Assembly (NCBI RefSeq): GCF_001752365.1
Contig: NZ_MEIY01000001.1
Coordinates: 77,254 to 141,253, forward strand
Origin: Marinobacter sp. X15-166B
Lineage (GTDB): Bacteria; Pseudomonadota; Gammaproteobacteria; Pseudomonadales; Oleiphilaceae
Reading direction: 5' to 3'
Length of the DNA: 64,000 bases
Shown here: positions 44,545-54,249 of the stretch, in pieces
Layout: each line of letters opens with the position of its first letter
Position numbering within the stretch: the stretch's first letter is position 1
The notes under the pieces: generated by a model
The model's database searches: none
Told to the model about the DNA's origin: nothing
The model's input: the letters and a program-made list of their open reading frames with translations, nothing else
Position numbers and translations under genes: made by a program

Positions 44545-45870
44545 TTAACGCTCCAGGATGGCGGTCACGCCCTGACCACCGGCGGCGCAGATGGATATCA
44601 GGCCCCGGCCGTGGCCTTTCTCTGCCAGCAGTTTCGCCAGGGTCGCGATGATCCGTCCACCGGTGGCGGCGAAGGGATGCCCCGTGGCCAGACTGCTGCC
44701 CTTGACGTTGAGCTTGCCGCGATCAATGCTCCCCAGCGGCCCCTCCAGACCGAGACGCGTTTTGCAAAACTCCGGATCCTCCCACGCTTTGAGCGTCGCC
44801 AGTACCTGGGCTGCAAAGGCTTCGTGGATTTCGTAGAAATCAAAATCCTGCAATCGGAGGCCGGCCCGGGCGAGCATTCTGGGTACCGCATAGGTGGGCG
44901 CCATCAGCAGCCCTTCTTCACCACTGGCAAAATCAACCGCCGCCACTTCCGAATGGGTGAGCCAGGCCTGCACCTCATGTCCGTTTGCCTGGGCCCATTG
45001 CGCACTCGCCAGCAGCACGGTGGAGGCCCCATCGGTAAGCGCGGTGCTGTTGGCGGCCGTCAGTGTACCGTTGGTCCGATCAAACGCCGCCTTCAGGGAC
45101 GCCATTTTTTCCAGCGTCGTGTCCGGGCGCAGCACGTTATCCCGCCTCAGACCGGCCAGCGGCATCACCAGATCGTCATAAAACCCTTCCTCATACGCTG
45201 CCGCCAGATTCTGATGGCTTGTATAGGCCAGCTGGTCCTGCGCCTCCCGGGCAATATGCCATTCATGGGCCGTCACCTGGCAGTGCTCACCCATCGACAT
45301 ACCCGTACGGGGTTCGCTGTTACGGGGCGTTTCGGGGGCCAGCTGGGCGGGACGGAAACGGCCGAGTACCTTCAGACGTTCGCCGAGGGTACGGGCCCGG
45401 TTCAGGTCCAGCAGAATATCCCGCAGCCCCTCACTCACCATCAGGGGCGCATCGGAGGCGGTGTCGGTGCCGCCGGCAATGCCACACTCAATCTGCCCCA
45501 AGGCAATTTTATTGGCCACCAGAATGGCCGCTTCAAGCCCGGTACCGCAGGCCTGCTGAAGGTCATAAGCCGGTGTTTCCGGGGCCAACCCGGAACTCAG
45601 TGCGGCCTCGCGGGTCAGGTTGAAGTCCCGGGAATGCTTGATCACCGCACCCGCCACCACCTCCCCCAAGCGCTTGCCCTGCAGACCATAACGGTCCACC
45701 AGCCCCCGCAGGGCGGCGGTGAGCAAATCCTGATTACCCAGTTTGCTGTAGGCGGTATTGGCCCGCGCAAACGGAGTGCGAATCCCCCCCAGCACCGCCA
45801 CCGGCACCAGAGTAACGTCAGTCGTTGGTGCCGCCGGCGCTTTGGTTGTCTTAGCATGAGCCTGTGCCAT
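44545..45870 (-). CDS. Acetyl-CoA acetyltransferase / 3-ketoacyl-CoA thiolase
   Basis: A 441-residue thiolase from the ATG at 45870 with AGGG eight bases upstream; 13 more codons are open to 45909. Motifs: nucleophile cysteine in QQACGTGLEA, NSTALTDGAS, histidine in IHEAFAAQ, GHPFAATGGR and the acid/base cysteine in CAAGGQG. The sequence resembles FadI-type degradative thiolases of about 430-440 residues. It is divergent from the two-domain FabG with a 55-base gap, so the pair is probably co-regulated in fatty-acid or PHA metabolism. Confidence 0.9.
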   Translation of the reverse strand: MAQAHAKTTKAPAAPTTDVTLVPVAVLGGIRTPFARANTAYSKLGNQDLLTAALRGLVDRYGLQGKRLGEVVAGAVIKHSRDFNLTREAALSSGLAPETPAYDLQQACGTGLEAAILVANKIALGQIECGIAGGTDTASDAPLMVSEGLRDILLDLNRARTLGERLKVLGRFRPAQLAPETPRNSEPRTGMSMGEHCQVTAHEWHIAREAQDQLAYTSHQNLAAAYEEGFYDDLVMPLAGLRRDNVLRPDTTLEKMASLKAAFDRTNGTLTAANSTALTDGASTVLLASAQWAQANGHEVQAWLTHSEVAAVDFASGEEGLLMAPTYAVPRMLARAGLRLQDFDFYEIHEAFAAQVLATLKAWEDPEFCKTRLGLEGPLGSIDRGKLNVKGSSLATGHPFAATGGRIIATLAKLLAEKGHGRGLISICAAGGQGVTAILER

Positions 45871-45925
45871 AGTAATACCCTGTAGCCAGTGTGATGGTAC
45901 CAAGCGCAAGGAGCCGGACCCGACA

Positions 45926-47335
45926 ATGCAGGACCTTTACTTCAAACTCGTCAATACCGCATTCGGTAAAACCGCGGCCCAGTCGTTAGGTCTGCCATCC
46001 CCTATTCCGCTGGTTCGCTGGAAACGCAGCAACCAGCCCTTCATTGAAGGCGAGGTGCTGATGGGTTCCGCCGCCGGCAGTCAGGCCATTGCCGCCCTTG
46101 GCGACATACTCAGCGCCAGTGCGGCCCAAGTGTTCTATGCCAGTGGCGTGGGATCTTTGCGGGATTCTGAAAAGGCCAGCTCCAGGGCCCAACCGCTGAG
46201 ACTCACCGGCGAACTCGACACTTCCTTTGCGGCTCTGGTGTTCGACGCCACCGGCATTACCGATACCACTGAGCTTAGAGCCCTGTACGACTTTTTCCAC
46301 CCCACCATCCGTAAACTGGCCAGCAACGGCCGAATCCTGATCATCGGCCGGCCCCCCGCCGAATGCAGCCCGCCGGCTTTTGCAGCCTGCCAGCATGCGC
46401 TTGAAGGTTTCACCCGCAGCCTGGGCAAAGAAATCGGCCGCAAAGCCGCCACCGCCAATCTGCTCAGAGTCAGCCCCGGCGCGGCCGCCCGTCTGGAATC
46501 CAGCGTACGTTTCTTTCTGTCCCCTCGCGCCGCCTATGTGTCCGCGCAGGTGGTGCACATTGGTGAGCCCGACACAGCCGCCATCACCGTCAACCCGGTA
46601 ACGCCCCTGACGGGTAAGGTGGCGCTGGTCACCGGCGCCTCACGGGGCATTGGCAAGTCGATTGCGGAAACCCTGGCCCGTGACGGTGCCACCCTTCTGG
46701 GCGTGGACATTCCTGCCGCCGACGAAGAATTGCAGCAACTGACTCATCGTCTGAAAGGCAGAGCCCTGACCTGCGACATCACCGCCGCCCATGCGGGGGC
46801 GACCATTGCGGAGTTTGTGAAAACCCATTTTGGCGGCGTTGATCTGGTGATCCACAACGCGGGCGTCACCCGTGACAAAACCCTGGGCAAGATGCCAATG
46901 CACTTCTGGGACATGGCGATTGCCGTCAACATGAGCGCCGCACAAGCCATCGATGAACAGCTGATGGCCCACAACCTGATTCATGACAACGGGCGCATCG
47001 TTTGCGTGTCGTCGCTCAGTGGCATCGCCGGCAACTTTGGCCAGACCAATTACGCCACCGCCAAATCCGGGCTGATCGGCTACGTGGAGGCGATGGCTAA
47101 AGAACTGCAACAGGGTATCACCATCAACGCGGTGGCCCCGGGGTTCATCGAGACGCAGATGACCGCGGCCATGCCGCTGACTGTGCGTGAGGCCGGACGG
47201 CGTATGAACAGCCTGTCGCAAGGAGGGCACCCCATCGACGTCGCCGAGACCATTGCCTGGCTCTGTCACCCCGGCTCGAGCGGTGTGAATGGCAATGTGG
47301 TGCGGGTGTGCGGACAATCCCTGCTCGGCCGTTGA
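45926..47335 (+). CDS. High-molecular-weight 3-oxoacyl-(CoA/ACP) reductase FabG-like, two SDR-fold domains
   Basis: A 469-residue protein. The C-terminal half is a canonical SDR: TGASRGIG, HNAGVTRDKTLGKM, S in VSSLSGIAGN and YATAK as catalytic pair. The N-terminal 210 residues are also Rossmann-like (FAALVFDATGIT, LIIGRPPAEC) but lack the TGxxxGIG loop and the catalytic YxxxK, so this half is probably structural. Such HMwFabG proteins reduce 3-oxoacyl-CoA. The gene is divergent from the thiolase, which makes a 3-ketoacyl-CoA reductase role in PHA or beta-oxidation plausible. Confidence 0.88.
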   Translation: MQDLYFKLVNTAFGKTAAQSLGLPSPIPLVRWKRSNQPFIEGEVLMGSAAGSQAIAALGDILSASAAQVFYASGVGSLRDSEKASSRAQPLRLTGELDTSFAALVFDATGITDTTELRALYDFFHPTIRKLASNGRILIIGRPPAECSPPAFAACQHALEGFTRSLGKEIGRKAATANLLRVSPGAAARLESSVRFFLSPRAAYVSAQVVHIGEPDTAAITVNPVTPLTGKVALVTGASRGIGKSIAETLARDGATLLGVDIPAADEELQQLTHRLKGRALTCDITAAHAGATIAEFVKTHFGGVDLVIHNAGVTRDKTLGKMPMHFWDMAIAVNMSAAQAIDEQLMAHNLIHDNGRIVCVSSLSGIAGNFGQTNYATAKSGLIGYVEAMAKELQQGITINAVAPGFIETQMTAAMPLTVREAGRRMNSLSQGGHPIDVAETIAWLCHPGSSGVNGNVVRVCGQSLLGR

Positions 47336-47493
47336 GCGTCCACGGCAAAACCACCGATGCGCCGGACAGGAGCACGAAACAGCGAGGGACTAACAGGAAG
47401 CCGTTAACACGGGTCGATACTGCGGGCACTCCGGCATCGCAGAAATCCGACAGATTGATACCAAGGGCATCAGGGGGGTGTAACCAAAAGAAA

Positions 47494-47569
47494 TGGTGGG
47501 TGGTACTGGGATCGAACCAGTGACCCTCGCCTTGTAAGGGCGATGCTCTCCCAGCTGAGCTAACCACCC
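47494..47569 (-). tRNA. tRNA-Val (anticodon TAC)
   Basis: 76 nucleotides with CCA encoded; cloverleaf intact, GGGTGGT/ACCACCC acceptor, anticodon loop CTTACAA. Identical in sequence to the tRNA at 47732. Last of a three-tRNA unit. Confidence 0.97.
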
Positions 47570-47581
47570 AAGGGAAAAAAA

Positions 47582-47658
47582 TGGCGGAGCGGACGGGACT
47601 CGAACCCGCGACCCCCGGCGTGACAGGCCGGTATTCTAACCAACTGAACTACCGCTCC
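47582..47658 (-). tRNA. tRNA-Asp (anticodon GTC)
   Basis: 77 nucleotides with CCA encoded; acceptor GGAGCGG/CCGCTCC, anticodon loop CTGTCAC. Lies between the two identical valine tRNAs. Confidence 0.97.
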
Positions 47659-47731
47659 GCATAACCTCAACCCGGGCACTCCAGGTTGTCGGTTGTCAAT
47701 CGGGTTAGGGTGACCCGACTGAGCTGAAAAT

Positions 47732-47807
47732 TGGTGGGTGGTACTGGGATCGAACCAGTGACCCTCGCCTTGTAAGGGCGATGCTCTCCCAGCTGAGCTA
47801 ACCACCC
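47732..47807 (-). tRNA. tRNA-Val (anticodon TAC), second copy
   Basis: 76 nucleotides with CCA encoded and no difference from the copy at 47494. First tRNA of the unit, 56 bases after the promoter. Confidence 0.97.
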
Positions 47808-47862
47808 AACTTTCCAGCCATTGGCTAAATCAGCGTTGCTGTCTTAACCAATTGAGATGCGC

Positions 47863-47890
47863 ATTCTAAGCATTTTTCTGGCGCTGTCAA
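47863..47890 (-). promoter_or_regulatory. Sigma-70 promoter of the Val-Asp-Val tRNA unit
   Basis: On the minus strand TTGACA (47890-47885), a 16-base spacer and TAGAAT (47868-47863), ending 55 bases before the first tRNA. Confidence 0.8.
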
Positions 47891-47986
47891 ACCTTTTACA
47901 CAAAAAAATGAAATTAACAGGAAAACCCACACAAATTGCACAACATACGACCAACCCGCTGATTATTCGCACAATAACGCCTGATG

Positions 47987-48874
47987 CTAGCGGGCCTTCA
48001 GGGCATCCACCTCCGCCGACAGCCTGACCAGACGGGAGGTTAGCTGGGCCCGACTGGCATCAATCGACTTGACCGTGTTCTGCAATTCGGCGAGCTGACG
48101 CTGGGCTTTGGCGAGGGCGGCCCGGGAGGCGACCTCCGAACTATTTTTCTCCACAGCCTGCAACCGACTGGCGATCTCCGCCCGGCCGAGCTGCTGCTCC
48201 TGTTCAAACCGGGCAAGACGCTTGCTGATCTGGTCGTCCACCCCGGCGACGGATTGTTGCAGGCTAAGGACCTGCTCACGGGCTGCTGCGTCCGCCTGTT
48301 CGAGTGCGGTCAGCTGCTGGCTAAAACCGGCTTTCATGGTATTGAGTGTTTCCCCCCAGGCGAGCAAGTCGGACCGCTGGGTTTGCAATTCCGCCTGCAG
48401 CGTTTGCAACTGGGCCAACTGCTCGTCCAGGCGCTTCTTGTTGCGCTCGTTGGCCACCACCCACAACTTGCGGATTTCGCTGTTGGCGGTTTTCAGATCC
48501 GCTTGCTGTTGCGCCAGCTTCTCCGCCATCGTGCTGCCCGTTTCCTGAAGACTTTCACCGGTCTGACTCAAGGTGCTCTCGAAACGGGCCAGCGCGAGCT
48601 TGCTTTGCCGGGCCCAATAGTCGGCTTCTTCCAGCTGCCCTTCCAACACGCTGATGCGCCGTCCCTGCTCCAACCACACCCCCGCCAGCGCAACCGCCAG
48701 AACGACCAGCAGAAAGTACACAATCGCCGTCCCTTTGCTACCCCTGGCGGCAGGCTTTACGGACGCATCCGGTCTAGACTCTTTAGTGACCCGGGGCTTT
48801 TTTTGCACACCTGCCGTTGGCTTGTTTGCCGGTACCGCTCTCAGGTCTTCGTCATCGGGACGAATGGGTTCCAT
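47987..48874 (-). CDS. Membrane-anchored coiled-coil protein
   Basis: A 295-residue protein from the ATG at 48874 with GAGGTGATT before it; the longer frame to 49084 overlaps purE and its upstream region. A short Pro/Lys-rich cytoplasmic N-terminus is followed by one membrane helix (AIVYFLLVVLAVALAGVWL), then about 210 residues of coiled coil rich in Gln, Ala, Leu and Glu that projects into the periplasm (VLEGQLEEADYWARQSKLALARF...). It resembles the TolA/UbiB-like periplasmic coiled-coil class in design only; no family could be assigned. Divergent from purE. Confidence 0.75.
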   Translation of the reverse strand: MEPIRPDDEDLRAVPANKPTAGVQKKPRVTKESRPDASVKPAARGSKGTAIVYFLLVVLAVALAGVWLEQGRRISVLEGQLEEADYWARQSKLALARFESTLSQTGESLQETGSTMAEKLAQQQADLKTANSEIRKLWVVANERNKKRLDEQLAQLQTLQAELQTQRSDLLAWGETLNTMKAGFSQQLTALEQADAAAREQVLSLQQSVAGVDDQISKRLARFEQEQQLGRAEIASRLQAVEKNSSEVASRAALAKAQRQLAELQNTVKSIDASRAQLTSRLVRLSAEVDALKAR

Positions 48875-49004
48875 AATCACCTCAGTTTTATGAATGGAGA
48901 ATTGCAGCCAGAATGGATAATACCTGCCACGATTCCGGTTTGCATGGTTCGCGGCCAGTACATACAATGGCCGGCTTTCTTGACTCACTTCAGGACCGTT
49001 GCTT

Positions 49005-49496
49005 ATGCAGCCGCTAGTAGGACTCATCATGGGCTCCAAGTCGGATTGGCCGACCATGGAAAACGCCGCCCGCATGCTGGACAAACTGGGAGTTCCTTAT
49101 GAGACCCGCGTGGTTTCAGCTCACCGGACCCCCGACCTGCTGTTTGATTACGCCAAAAGTGCAGCCGACCGCGGCCTGAAGGTGATCATTGCCGGTGCCG
49201 GTGGGGCCGCGCACCTGCCCGGCATGGCGGCATCGCAGACGTCGTTGCCGGTACTGGGCGTCCCGGTGCAAACCAAAGCCCTCGACGGTATGGACTCCTT
49301 ATTGTCGATTGTCCAGATGCCCGGAGGCGTCGCGGTGGGCACCATGGCCATCGGGAACGCCGGGGCCACTAACGCCGGCCTGCTCGCGGCACAGATCATT
49401 GGTACGTACGACGCCGGGGTGCGCCAGGCGGTTGATGAGTTCCGTGCGCAGCAAACCCAGACAGTACTGGACAATTCCGACCCCCAGGCTTCCTGA
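49005..49496 (+). CDS. purE: N5-carboxyaminoimidazole ribonucleotide mutase
   Basis: A 163-residue class I PurE; the start is the ATG at 49005 rather than the TTG two codons earlier. It has the GSxSD motif ([15 protein letters not shown]) for CO2/nucleotide handling, [16 protein letters not shown] and [15 protein letters not shown]. It converts N5-CAIR to CAIR in purine synthesis. It is followed by purK after 27 bases, the usual order of the operon. Confidence 0.95.
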   Translation: MQPLVGLIMGSKSDWPTMENAARMLDKLGVPYETRVVSAHRTPDLLFDYAKSAADRGLKVIIAGAGGAAHLPGMAASQTSLPVLGVPVQTKALDGMDSLLSIVQMPGGVAVGTMAIGNAGATNAGLLAAQIIGTYDAGVRQAVDEFRAQQTQTVLDNSDPQAS

Positions 49497-49523
49497 CTCA
49501 CTTCCCGCTACAGGAGAACCCCC

Positions 49524-50639
49524 ATGAGAATTGGCGTTTTAGGCGCAGGACAACTTGGTCGCATGCTGGCTCTGGCGGGTTACCCACTGGCCAAGTCGTT
49601 TGTATTTTACGACATGTCGGGCAACCCAAGCGCCGGGATCGGTGATGTGGTGGTTGACCCGCTGAACAACCGGATTGAGGATTTTCTCAGCCAGGTGGAT
49701 CGGGTTACCTATGAGTTTGAGCATCTGCCGGTAGCCATCGCCGAAACCATTGCCCAGCACAAACCCGTGCATCCGTCGCCCCGTTCCCTGCAAATCTGTC
49801 AAAACCGCGAAGCCGAAAAAACCCTGTTCGGCCAACTGGGCATTCCGACCCCCCAGTGGCAGATTGCCGACAGCGCCGAATCCTTGCAACAAGCGGCTGA
49901 AGCATTAGGCTGCCCGGTGGTGGCCAAATCCAATACAGAAGGCTACGACGGCAAAGGCCAGGCCGTGCTGCGCAGTCCGGAAGAAGCCGCCGCAGCCTGG
50001 GAAGCCATCGGCCACCCGCGGCTGATGGTGGAAAAGTTCGTCGATTTCAGCCGCGAAATCTCCATGATCGCCGCCCGGGGCCAGGACGGCCACATCGTTA
50101 TCTACCCGATGGCCGAGAACGTTCACCACGACGGCATTTTGCGCTATTCGGTGGCACCCGCCCCCGGTCTCAGCGAGGCCACCCGCGTGGAGGCCGAAAA
50201 ACACATGCGCGCCTTGCTGAACGAACTGGATTACGTGGGTGTGCTCACTCTGGAGCTGTTCGCAACCCGCGACGGTCTGGTCGCCAATGAAATGGCCCCG
50301 CGGGTCCACAACTCCGGCCACTGGACCATCGAGGGCGCGCACACCAGTCAGTTTGAGAACCACATCCGTGCGGTCAGCGGGCTGCCGCTGGGCAACGCCG
50401 AAGCCCGCGGCGTCAGCTGCATGATCAACATCATCGGCCAGCACGGTGACACCAAACGCATTCTGGAGCTGCCCTACACCCACCTGCATCTGTACGACAA
50501 GGCCGAGCGGCCGGGACGGAAGCTGGGCCACGTGAACATCCTCGCCGACAATTACGAGGAGCTGGTGTGGCGGGTGCGCAACTGCGCCGAATTCCTGCCC
50601 GGCTCACCGGAATTCAGCTGTTCACTGACCGAGGGTTGA
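49524..50639 (+). CDS. purK: 5-(carboxyamino)imidazole ribonucleotide synthase
   Basis: A 371-residue ATP-grasp enzyme: GAGQLGRMLALAGYPL at the start, VVAKSNTEGYDGKGQ for the nucleotide loop, EKFVDFSREISMI, and NEMAPRVHNSGHWTIEGA for metal and substrate. It carboxylates AIR with bicarbonate and ATP to N5-CAIR, the substrate of PurE. Last gene of the pur pair. Confidence 0.95.
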   Translation: MRIGVLGAGQLGRMLALAGYPLAKSFVFYDMSGNPSAGIGDVVVDPLNNRIEDFLSQVDRVTYEFEHLPVAIAETIAQHKPVHPSPRSLQICQNREAEKTLFGQLGIPTPQWQIADSAESLQQAAEALGCPVVAKSNTEGYDGKGQAVLRSPEEAAAAWEAIGHPRLMVEKFVDFSREISMIAARGQDGHIVIYPMAENVHHDGILRYSVAPAPGLSEATRVEAEKHMRALLNELDYVGVLTLELFATRDGLVANEMAPRVHNSGHWTIEGAHTSQFENHIRAVSGLPLGNAEARGVSCMINIIGQHGDTKRILELPYTHLHLYDKAERPGRKLGHVNILADNYEELVWRVRNCAEFLPGSPEFSCSLTEG

Positions 50640-50765
50640 AATCCGCTACCTGCGCCCCCATATTGGTTGGCACAGGCGAGATTGACGACGCCTTAATTAT
50701 AAATCCACGCCTGCAGCAGGTTTTCGCTGCCAGGTTAAATGAGAGAAACCAGGGAGAACGACCTC

Positions 50766-51344
50766 ATGGCATTTGAACTTCCAGCCTTGCCGTACGAAAA
50801 AAACGCACTTGAACCCCACATCTCTGCCGAGACGATTGACTACCACTACGGCAAGCACCACAACACCTACGTCACCAACCTCAACAAGCTGGTTGAAGGT
50901 ACTGACAACGCCAACAAAACTCTTGAAGAGATCGTCAAGAGTTCCAGCGGTGGTCTGTTCAACAACGCCGCCCAGGTCTGGAACCACACCTTCTACTGGA
51001 ACTGCCTGAGCCCGAACGGTGGCGGTGAGCCCACCGGCGCAGCGGCCGAAGCCATCAACAAGGCGTTCGGTTCCTTTGAAAACTTCCAGAAAGAATTCGA
51101 CGCCAGTGCCGCCGGCAACTTCGGTTCAGGCTGGACCTGGTTGGTGAAGAAAGCAGACGGCAGCGTGGCCATCGTTAACACCAGCAACGCGGAAACCCCG
51201 CTGACTTCAGACGACAAGCCGGTCCTGACCGTTGACGTCTGGGAACACGCCTACTACATCGACTACCGCAACTCTCGCCCCAACTACCTGGAGGCGTTCT
51301 GGAAGCTGGTCAACTGGGATTTCGTGAACGAAAACCTGGCGTAA
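50766..51344 (+). CDS. sodB: Iron superoxide dismutase
   Basis: A 192-residue cytoplasmic enzyme from the ATG at 50766 with GGAG upstream (the frame is open to 50739). Metal ligands: H27 in [11 protein letters not shown], His in QVWNHTFYW, and Asp and His in [11 protein letters not shown]. The [20 protein letters not shown] and FGSGWTWLV stretches are of the Fe type. Converts superoxide to hydrogen peroxide and oxygen. Strong terminator 49 bases after the stop. Confidence 0.96.
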   Translation: MAFELPALPYEKNALEPHISAETIDYHYGKHHNTYVTNLNKLVEGTDNANKTLEEIVKSSSGGLFNNAAQVWNHTFYWNCLSPNGGGEPTGAAAEAINKAFGSFENFQKEFDASAAGNFGSGWTWLVKKADGSVAIVNTSNAETPLTSDDKPVLTVDVWEHAYYIDYRNSRPNYLEAFWKLVNWDFVNENLA

Positions 51345-51392
51345 CACCGCTGTTGTTGCCTTGATCCATGGTCGGCCCGTACAGGCGACCGG

Positions 51393-51421
51393 AAAAAAAC
51401 GCCCGCTCCGGGCGTTTTTTT
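51393..51421 (+). terminator. Rho-independent terminator of sodB
   Basis: AAACGCCCG-ctc-CGGGCGTTT stem with flanking A and T runs. Confidence 0.92.
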
Positions 51422-51555
51422 CGTTCACCACACAAATCATTACCAACTTATGGTTCAAAGTGTGGTAGAAATACACGATAATCATACGCCTGCAAGAGAA
51501 TCGCTCCACCAACCGGGGTCACCGTCATTTTTCACCAACAACAAATACAAGCTGA

Positions 51556-53616
51556 ATGATACGTTTCTTCCAGATTGAACAGCACCTCGGTTACAAGATC
51601 CTGCGTTGGGTGTTAACGGTGGCGGTGGTCTCCGGTATTCTGCTGAGCGTGACCCAGGTGGCCCTGGACGCCAAGCGCGTGTCTGCGGAGCTGGACGAAC
51701 AAGCCCAGAAAACCCTTAAGCTGATGGACGACGCCGCCACCCAGGCCGTCTTCAGCCTCGACCCCGATCTGGCCCGCCAGGTCGTCGACGGCCTGCTCGA
51801 GCAACCCTTTATTCACCTGGCGAAAATCGCCGACCCCGATGAGACCATTCTGGAACAAAAATCCCGCCCGCTGATCATTGGCTGGTTCCGCTTCCTCACG
51901 GATACGATTTTCGGAGCTGACCGTGCCTATCACATCGATCTGACTCACAAGCTGGCACCCGGCGAGGTGTTCGGGAACCTCGAAATCCATTACGACACCG
52001 CTCCAATGGCCACCATCTGGCTCAAACGTGCGCTGCTGTCCATCAGTTCTGGTATTGCCCAGGCGCTGTTCCTGTCGCTGCTCCTGTTCATGGTGTATCA
52101 CTGGCTCCTGACCAAGCCGCTACTGGACATTGTGCAGGCCCTCAAACAAGTGAACCCGGAACACCCGGACGACCGGCTGATCACCGTACCTGCGGGCCAT
52201 GCCAAAGACGAACTGGGCTTGTGGGTCAACACCACCAACAACCTGCTCGTCGCCATTGCTGCCAGCAATCACAAACAGCGCGAGGTGGAAGAACGGATTA
52301 CCCGGATTTCCCAGTACGATCAGCTGACCGGCCTGGCGCGCCGGGAAACCCTGCTCCGCCAACTCGACACCGCCATCAACAATGCCCGTGACACCAAAGG
52401 GGTGGTGGCCGTCTATTGTATGGGCGTGGACGATTTTAACGGTGTCAATGACCAGCACAGCTACGCCGTTGGCGACCGAATCCTGCAAATCCTGGCGGAG
52501 CGGCTTGGACACACCCTCCAACACGCGCAGTTTGAAATCGCCCGCCTGAGTGGCGATCAGTTTGTGGTGGTCGAAAAAAACCTGGTGGATGGGTTTCAGG
52601 CCGCCGCCACCGCCGACCGATTGCTTGAGCAGCTGAGCGCCCCCATACACCTGCACCATCGGGAAATATCCGTCACCGTCACCATTGGCATAGCGCTCTA
52701 TCCGGCCGACTCGCTGCAAGCGGGCCGCCTGCTGCAATGCGCCGAACAGGCCATGACCCTGGCCAAGGAATCCGGCAACAATCATTTCCAGTTTTACGTC
52801 GAGAGCGTGGGCCAGGAAATCCGCGAGCGCCGCATGCTGGGCAAGGCGTTGTCGTTTGCGCTGCAGAACCGCCAGTTTCATCTGGTGTATCAACCCCAGA
52901 TCAGTCTGCAATCGGGACGGGTCAGTGGGGTCGAGGCGTTGCTGCGCTGGCGCCATCCGGACCGGGGATTGGTCCCGCCCGATGAGTTTATTCCCCTGGC
53001 GGAGCTCAACGGCACCATCGTCCCCATTGGCCACTGGGTGCTGGACGAGGCCTGCCGGCAAGCCGCCCTGTGGGCCGAGCAGGGGCTCAATCTGCGCATC
53101 GCCGTCAACCTGTCGGCGGTGCAGTTACGCCAACCCAACATCGTCGAATCCATTCTGGCGGCCCTGGCCCGCCACAAAGTACAGCCGGGCAAGCTGGAGC
53201 TGGAAATCACCGAAACCAGTTTTATGACCAATCTGGAAGACGCCATCGTCAAACTGCAGCAACTGAGCCGACAAGGCATCTGCATTGCTGTGGACGACTT
53301 CGGCACCGGTTATTCATCCCTGACCTATCTGAAACGGATGCCCATCAAGCACCTGAAGATCGACAAACAGTTTGCCAGCGACCTGCTGGTGGACGACGAA
53401 AGCACCCAGATTGCCAACACCATCATCGACCTGGGCAGCAGCCTGAACCTGTCGGTCATTGCCGAAGGCGTGGAAACCGCCGAGCAGGAATATTACCTGC
53501 GCCAGCGGGGCTGCCAACTGGCGCAAGGATACCACTTCAGCAAACCGATACTGCCTGAAGACATGGCGGCCTTTGTTGCCGGGTTTCATCGGCGTTTTGC
53601 AGAACACACCCTCTGA
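51556..53616 (+). CDS. Membrane GGDEF-EAL protein, probable cyclic-di-GMP phosphodiesterase
   Basis: A 686-residue protein: membrane helices at about 17-36 and 160-183 enclose a periplasmic domain; a HAMP-like linker follows. The GGDEF domain (about 255-420) has the signature degenerated to SGDQF at residues 332-336, so cyclase activity is unlikely. The EAL domain (about 430-680) is intact: EALLRW at 460-465, and DDFGTGYSSLTYLKRMPIKHLKID with metal and catalytic residues. It is therefore predicted to cleave cyclic-di-GMP, with the GGDEF half perhaps a GTP-binding regulator. No operon partner is adjacent; lemA follows after 19 bases. Confidence 0.9.
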   Translation: MIRFFQIEQHLGYKILRWVLTVAVVSGILLSVTQVALDAKRVSAELDEQAQKTLKLMDDAATQAVFSLDPDLARQVVDGLLEQPFIHLAKIADPDETILEQKSRPLIIGWFRFLTDTIFGADRAYHIDLTHKLAPGEVFGNLEIHYDTAPMATIWLKRALLSISSGIAQALFLSLLLFMVYHWLLTKPLLDIVQALKQVNPEHPDDRLITVPAGHAKDELGLWVNTTNNLLVAIAASNHKQREVEERITRISQYDQLTGLARRETLLRQLDTAINNARDTKGVVAVYCMGVDDFNGVNDQHSYAVGDRILQILAERLGHTLQHAQFEIARLSGDQFVVVEKNLVDGFQAAATADRLLEQLSAPIHLHHREISVTVTIGIALYPADSLQAGRLLQCAEQAMTLAKESGNNHFQFYVESVGQEIRERRMLGKALSFALQNRQFHLVYQPQISLQSGRVSGVEALLRWRHPDRGLVPPDEFIPLAELNGTIVPIGHWVLDEACRQAALWAEQGLNLRIAVNLSAVQLRQPNIVESILAALARHKVQPGKLELEITETSFMTNLEDAIVKLQQLSRQGICIAVDDFGTGYSSLTYLKRMPIKHLKIDKQFASDLLVDDESTQIANTIIDLGSSLNLSVIAEGVETAEQEYYLRQRGCQLAQGYHFSKPILPEDMAAFVAGFHRRFAEHTL

Positions 53617-53635
53617 ACAATAAGGATTTCGTGGC

Positions 53636-54223
53636 ATGACCAACACTCTCATCGGCCTGGGCGTCATTACGGTTGTTATTGTCTATCTGGTGATGATTTA
53701 TAACCGTCTGGTGACCCTGCGCAACCAATTCAAAAACGGCTTCGCCCAGATCGATGTCCAGCTGCAACGCCGTCACGACCTGATTCCCAATCTGGTGGAG
53801 TCTGCCAAAGCCTACATGAAGCACGAGCAGGCCACCCTGACCCAGGTGATGGAAGCCCGCAACGGGGCGGTCTCGGCGCAGCAAAACGCCGCCCGGGATC
53901 CCGCTGACGGCGCCAAGATCAAACGCCTCGGCAGTGCTGAGAGCCTGCTCACCAACGCGCTGGCGAACTTTTACGCGGTGTCGGAAAACTACCCCGAACT
54001 GAAAGCCAATGAAACCATTCAGCAGCTGATGGAAGAGCTCGCCAGCACCGAAAACCGGGTTTCCTTCGCCCGTCAGGCCTACAACGACGGGGTCATGGTG
54101 TACAACACCTTCCGCGAGCAGTTTCCCAACAACATCATTGCCGGTTTCTTTGCTTTCAAACCCACCACCCAGCTGGAACTGGAATCGCCCGAGGCTCGAC
54201 AGGCACCCGCCGTTTCCTTCTGA
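53636..54223 (+). CDS. lemA: LemA-family membrane protein
   Basis: A 195-residue protein: one N-terminal membrane helix (LIGLGVITVVIVYLVMIYN), then the LemA signature (FAQIDVQLQRRHDLIPNLVESAKAYMKHE) and (LSENYPEL-type) VSENYPELKANETIQQLMEELASTENRV. The family forms a helical bundle; its function is unknown. Followed after 26 bases by an M48 metalloprotease, an order conserved in many Gram-negatives, so the two probably work in the envelope together. Confidence 0.92.
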   Translation: MTNTLIGLGVITVVIVYLVMIYNRLVTLRNQFKNGFAQIDVQLQRRHDLIPNLVESAKAYMKHEQATLTQVMEARNGAVSAQQNAARDPADGAKIKRLGSAESLLTNALANFYAVSENYPELKANETIQQLMEELASTENRVSFARQAYNDGVMVYNTFREQFPNNIIAGFFAFKPTTQLELESPEARQAPAVSF

Positions 54224-54249
54224 CACCACGTTGCAGATAAAGGCCCACC

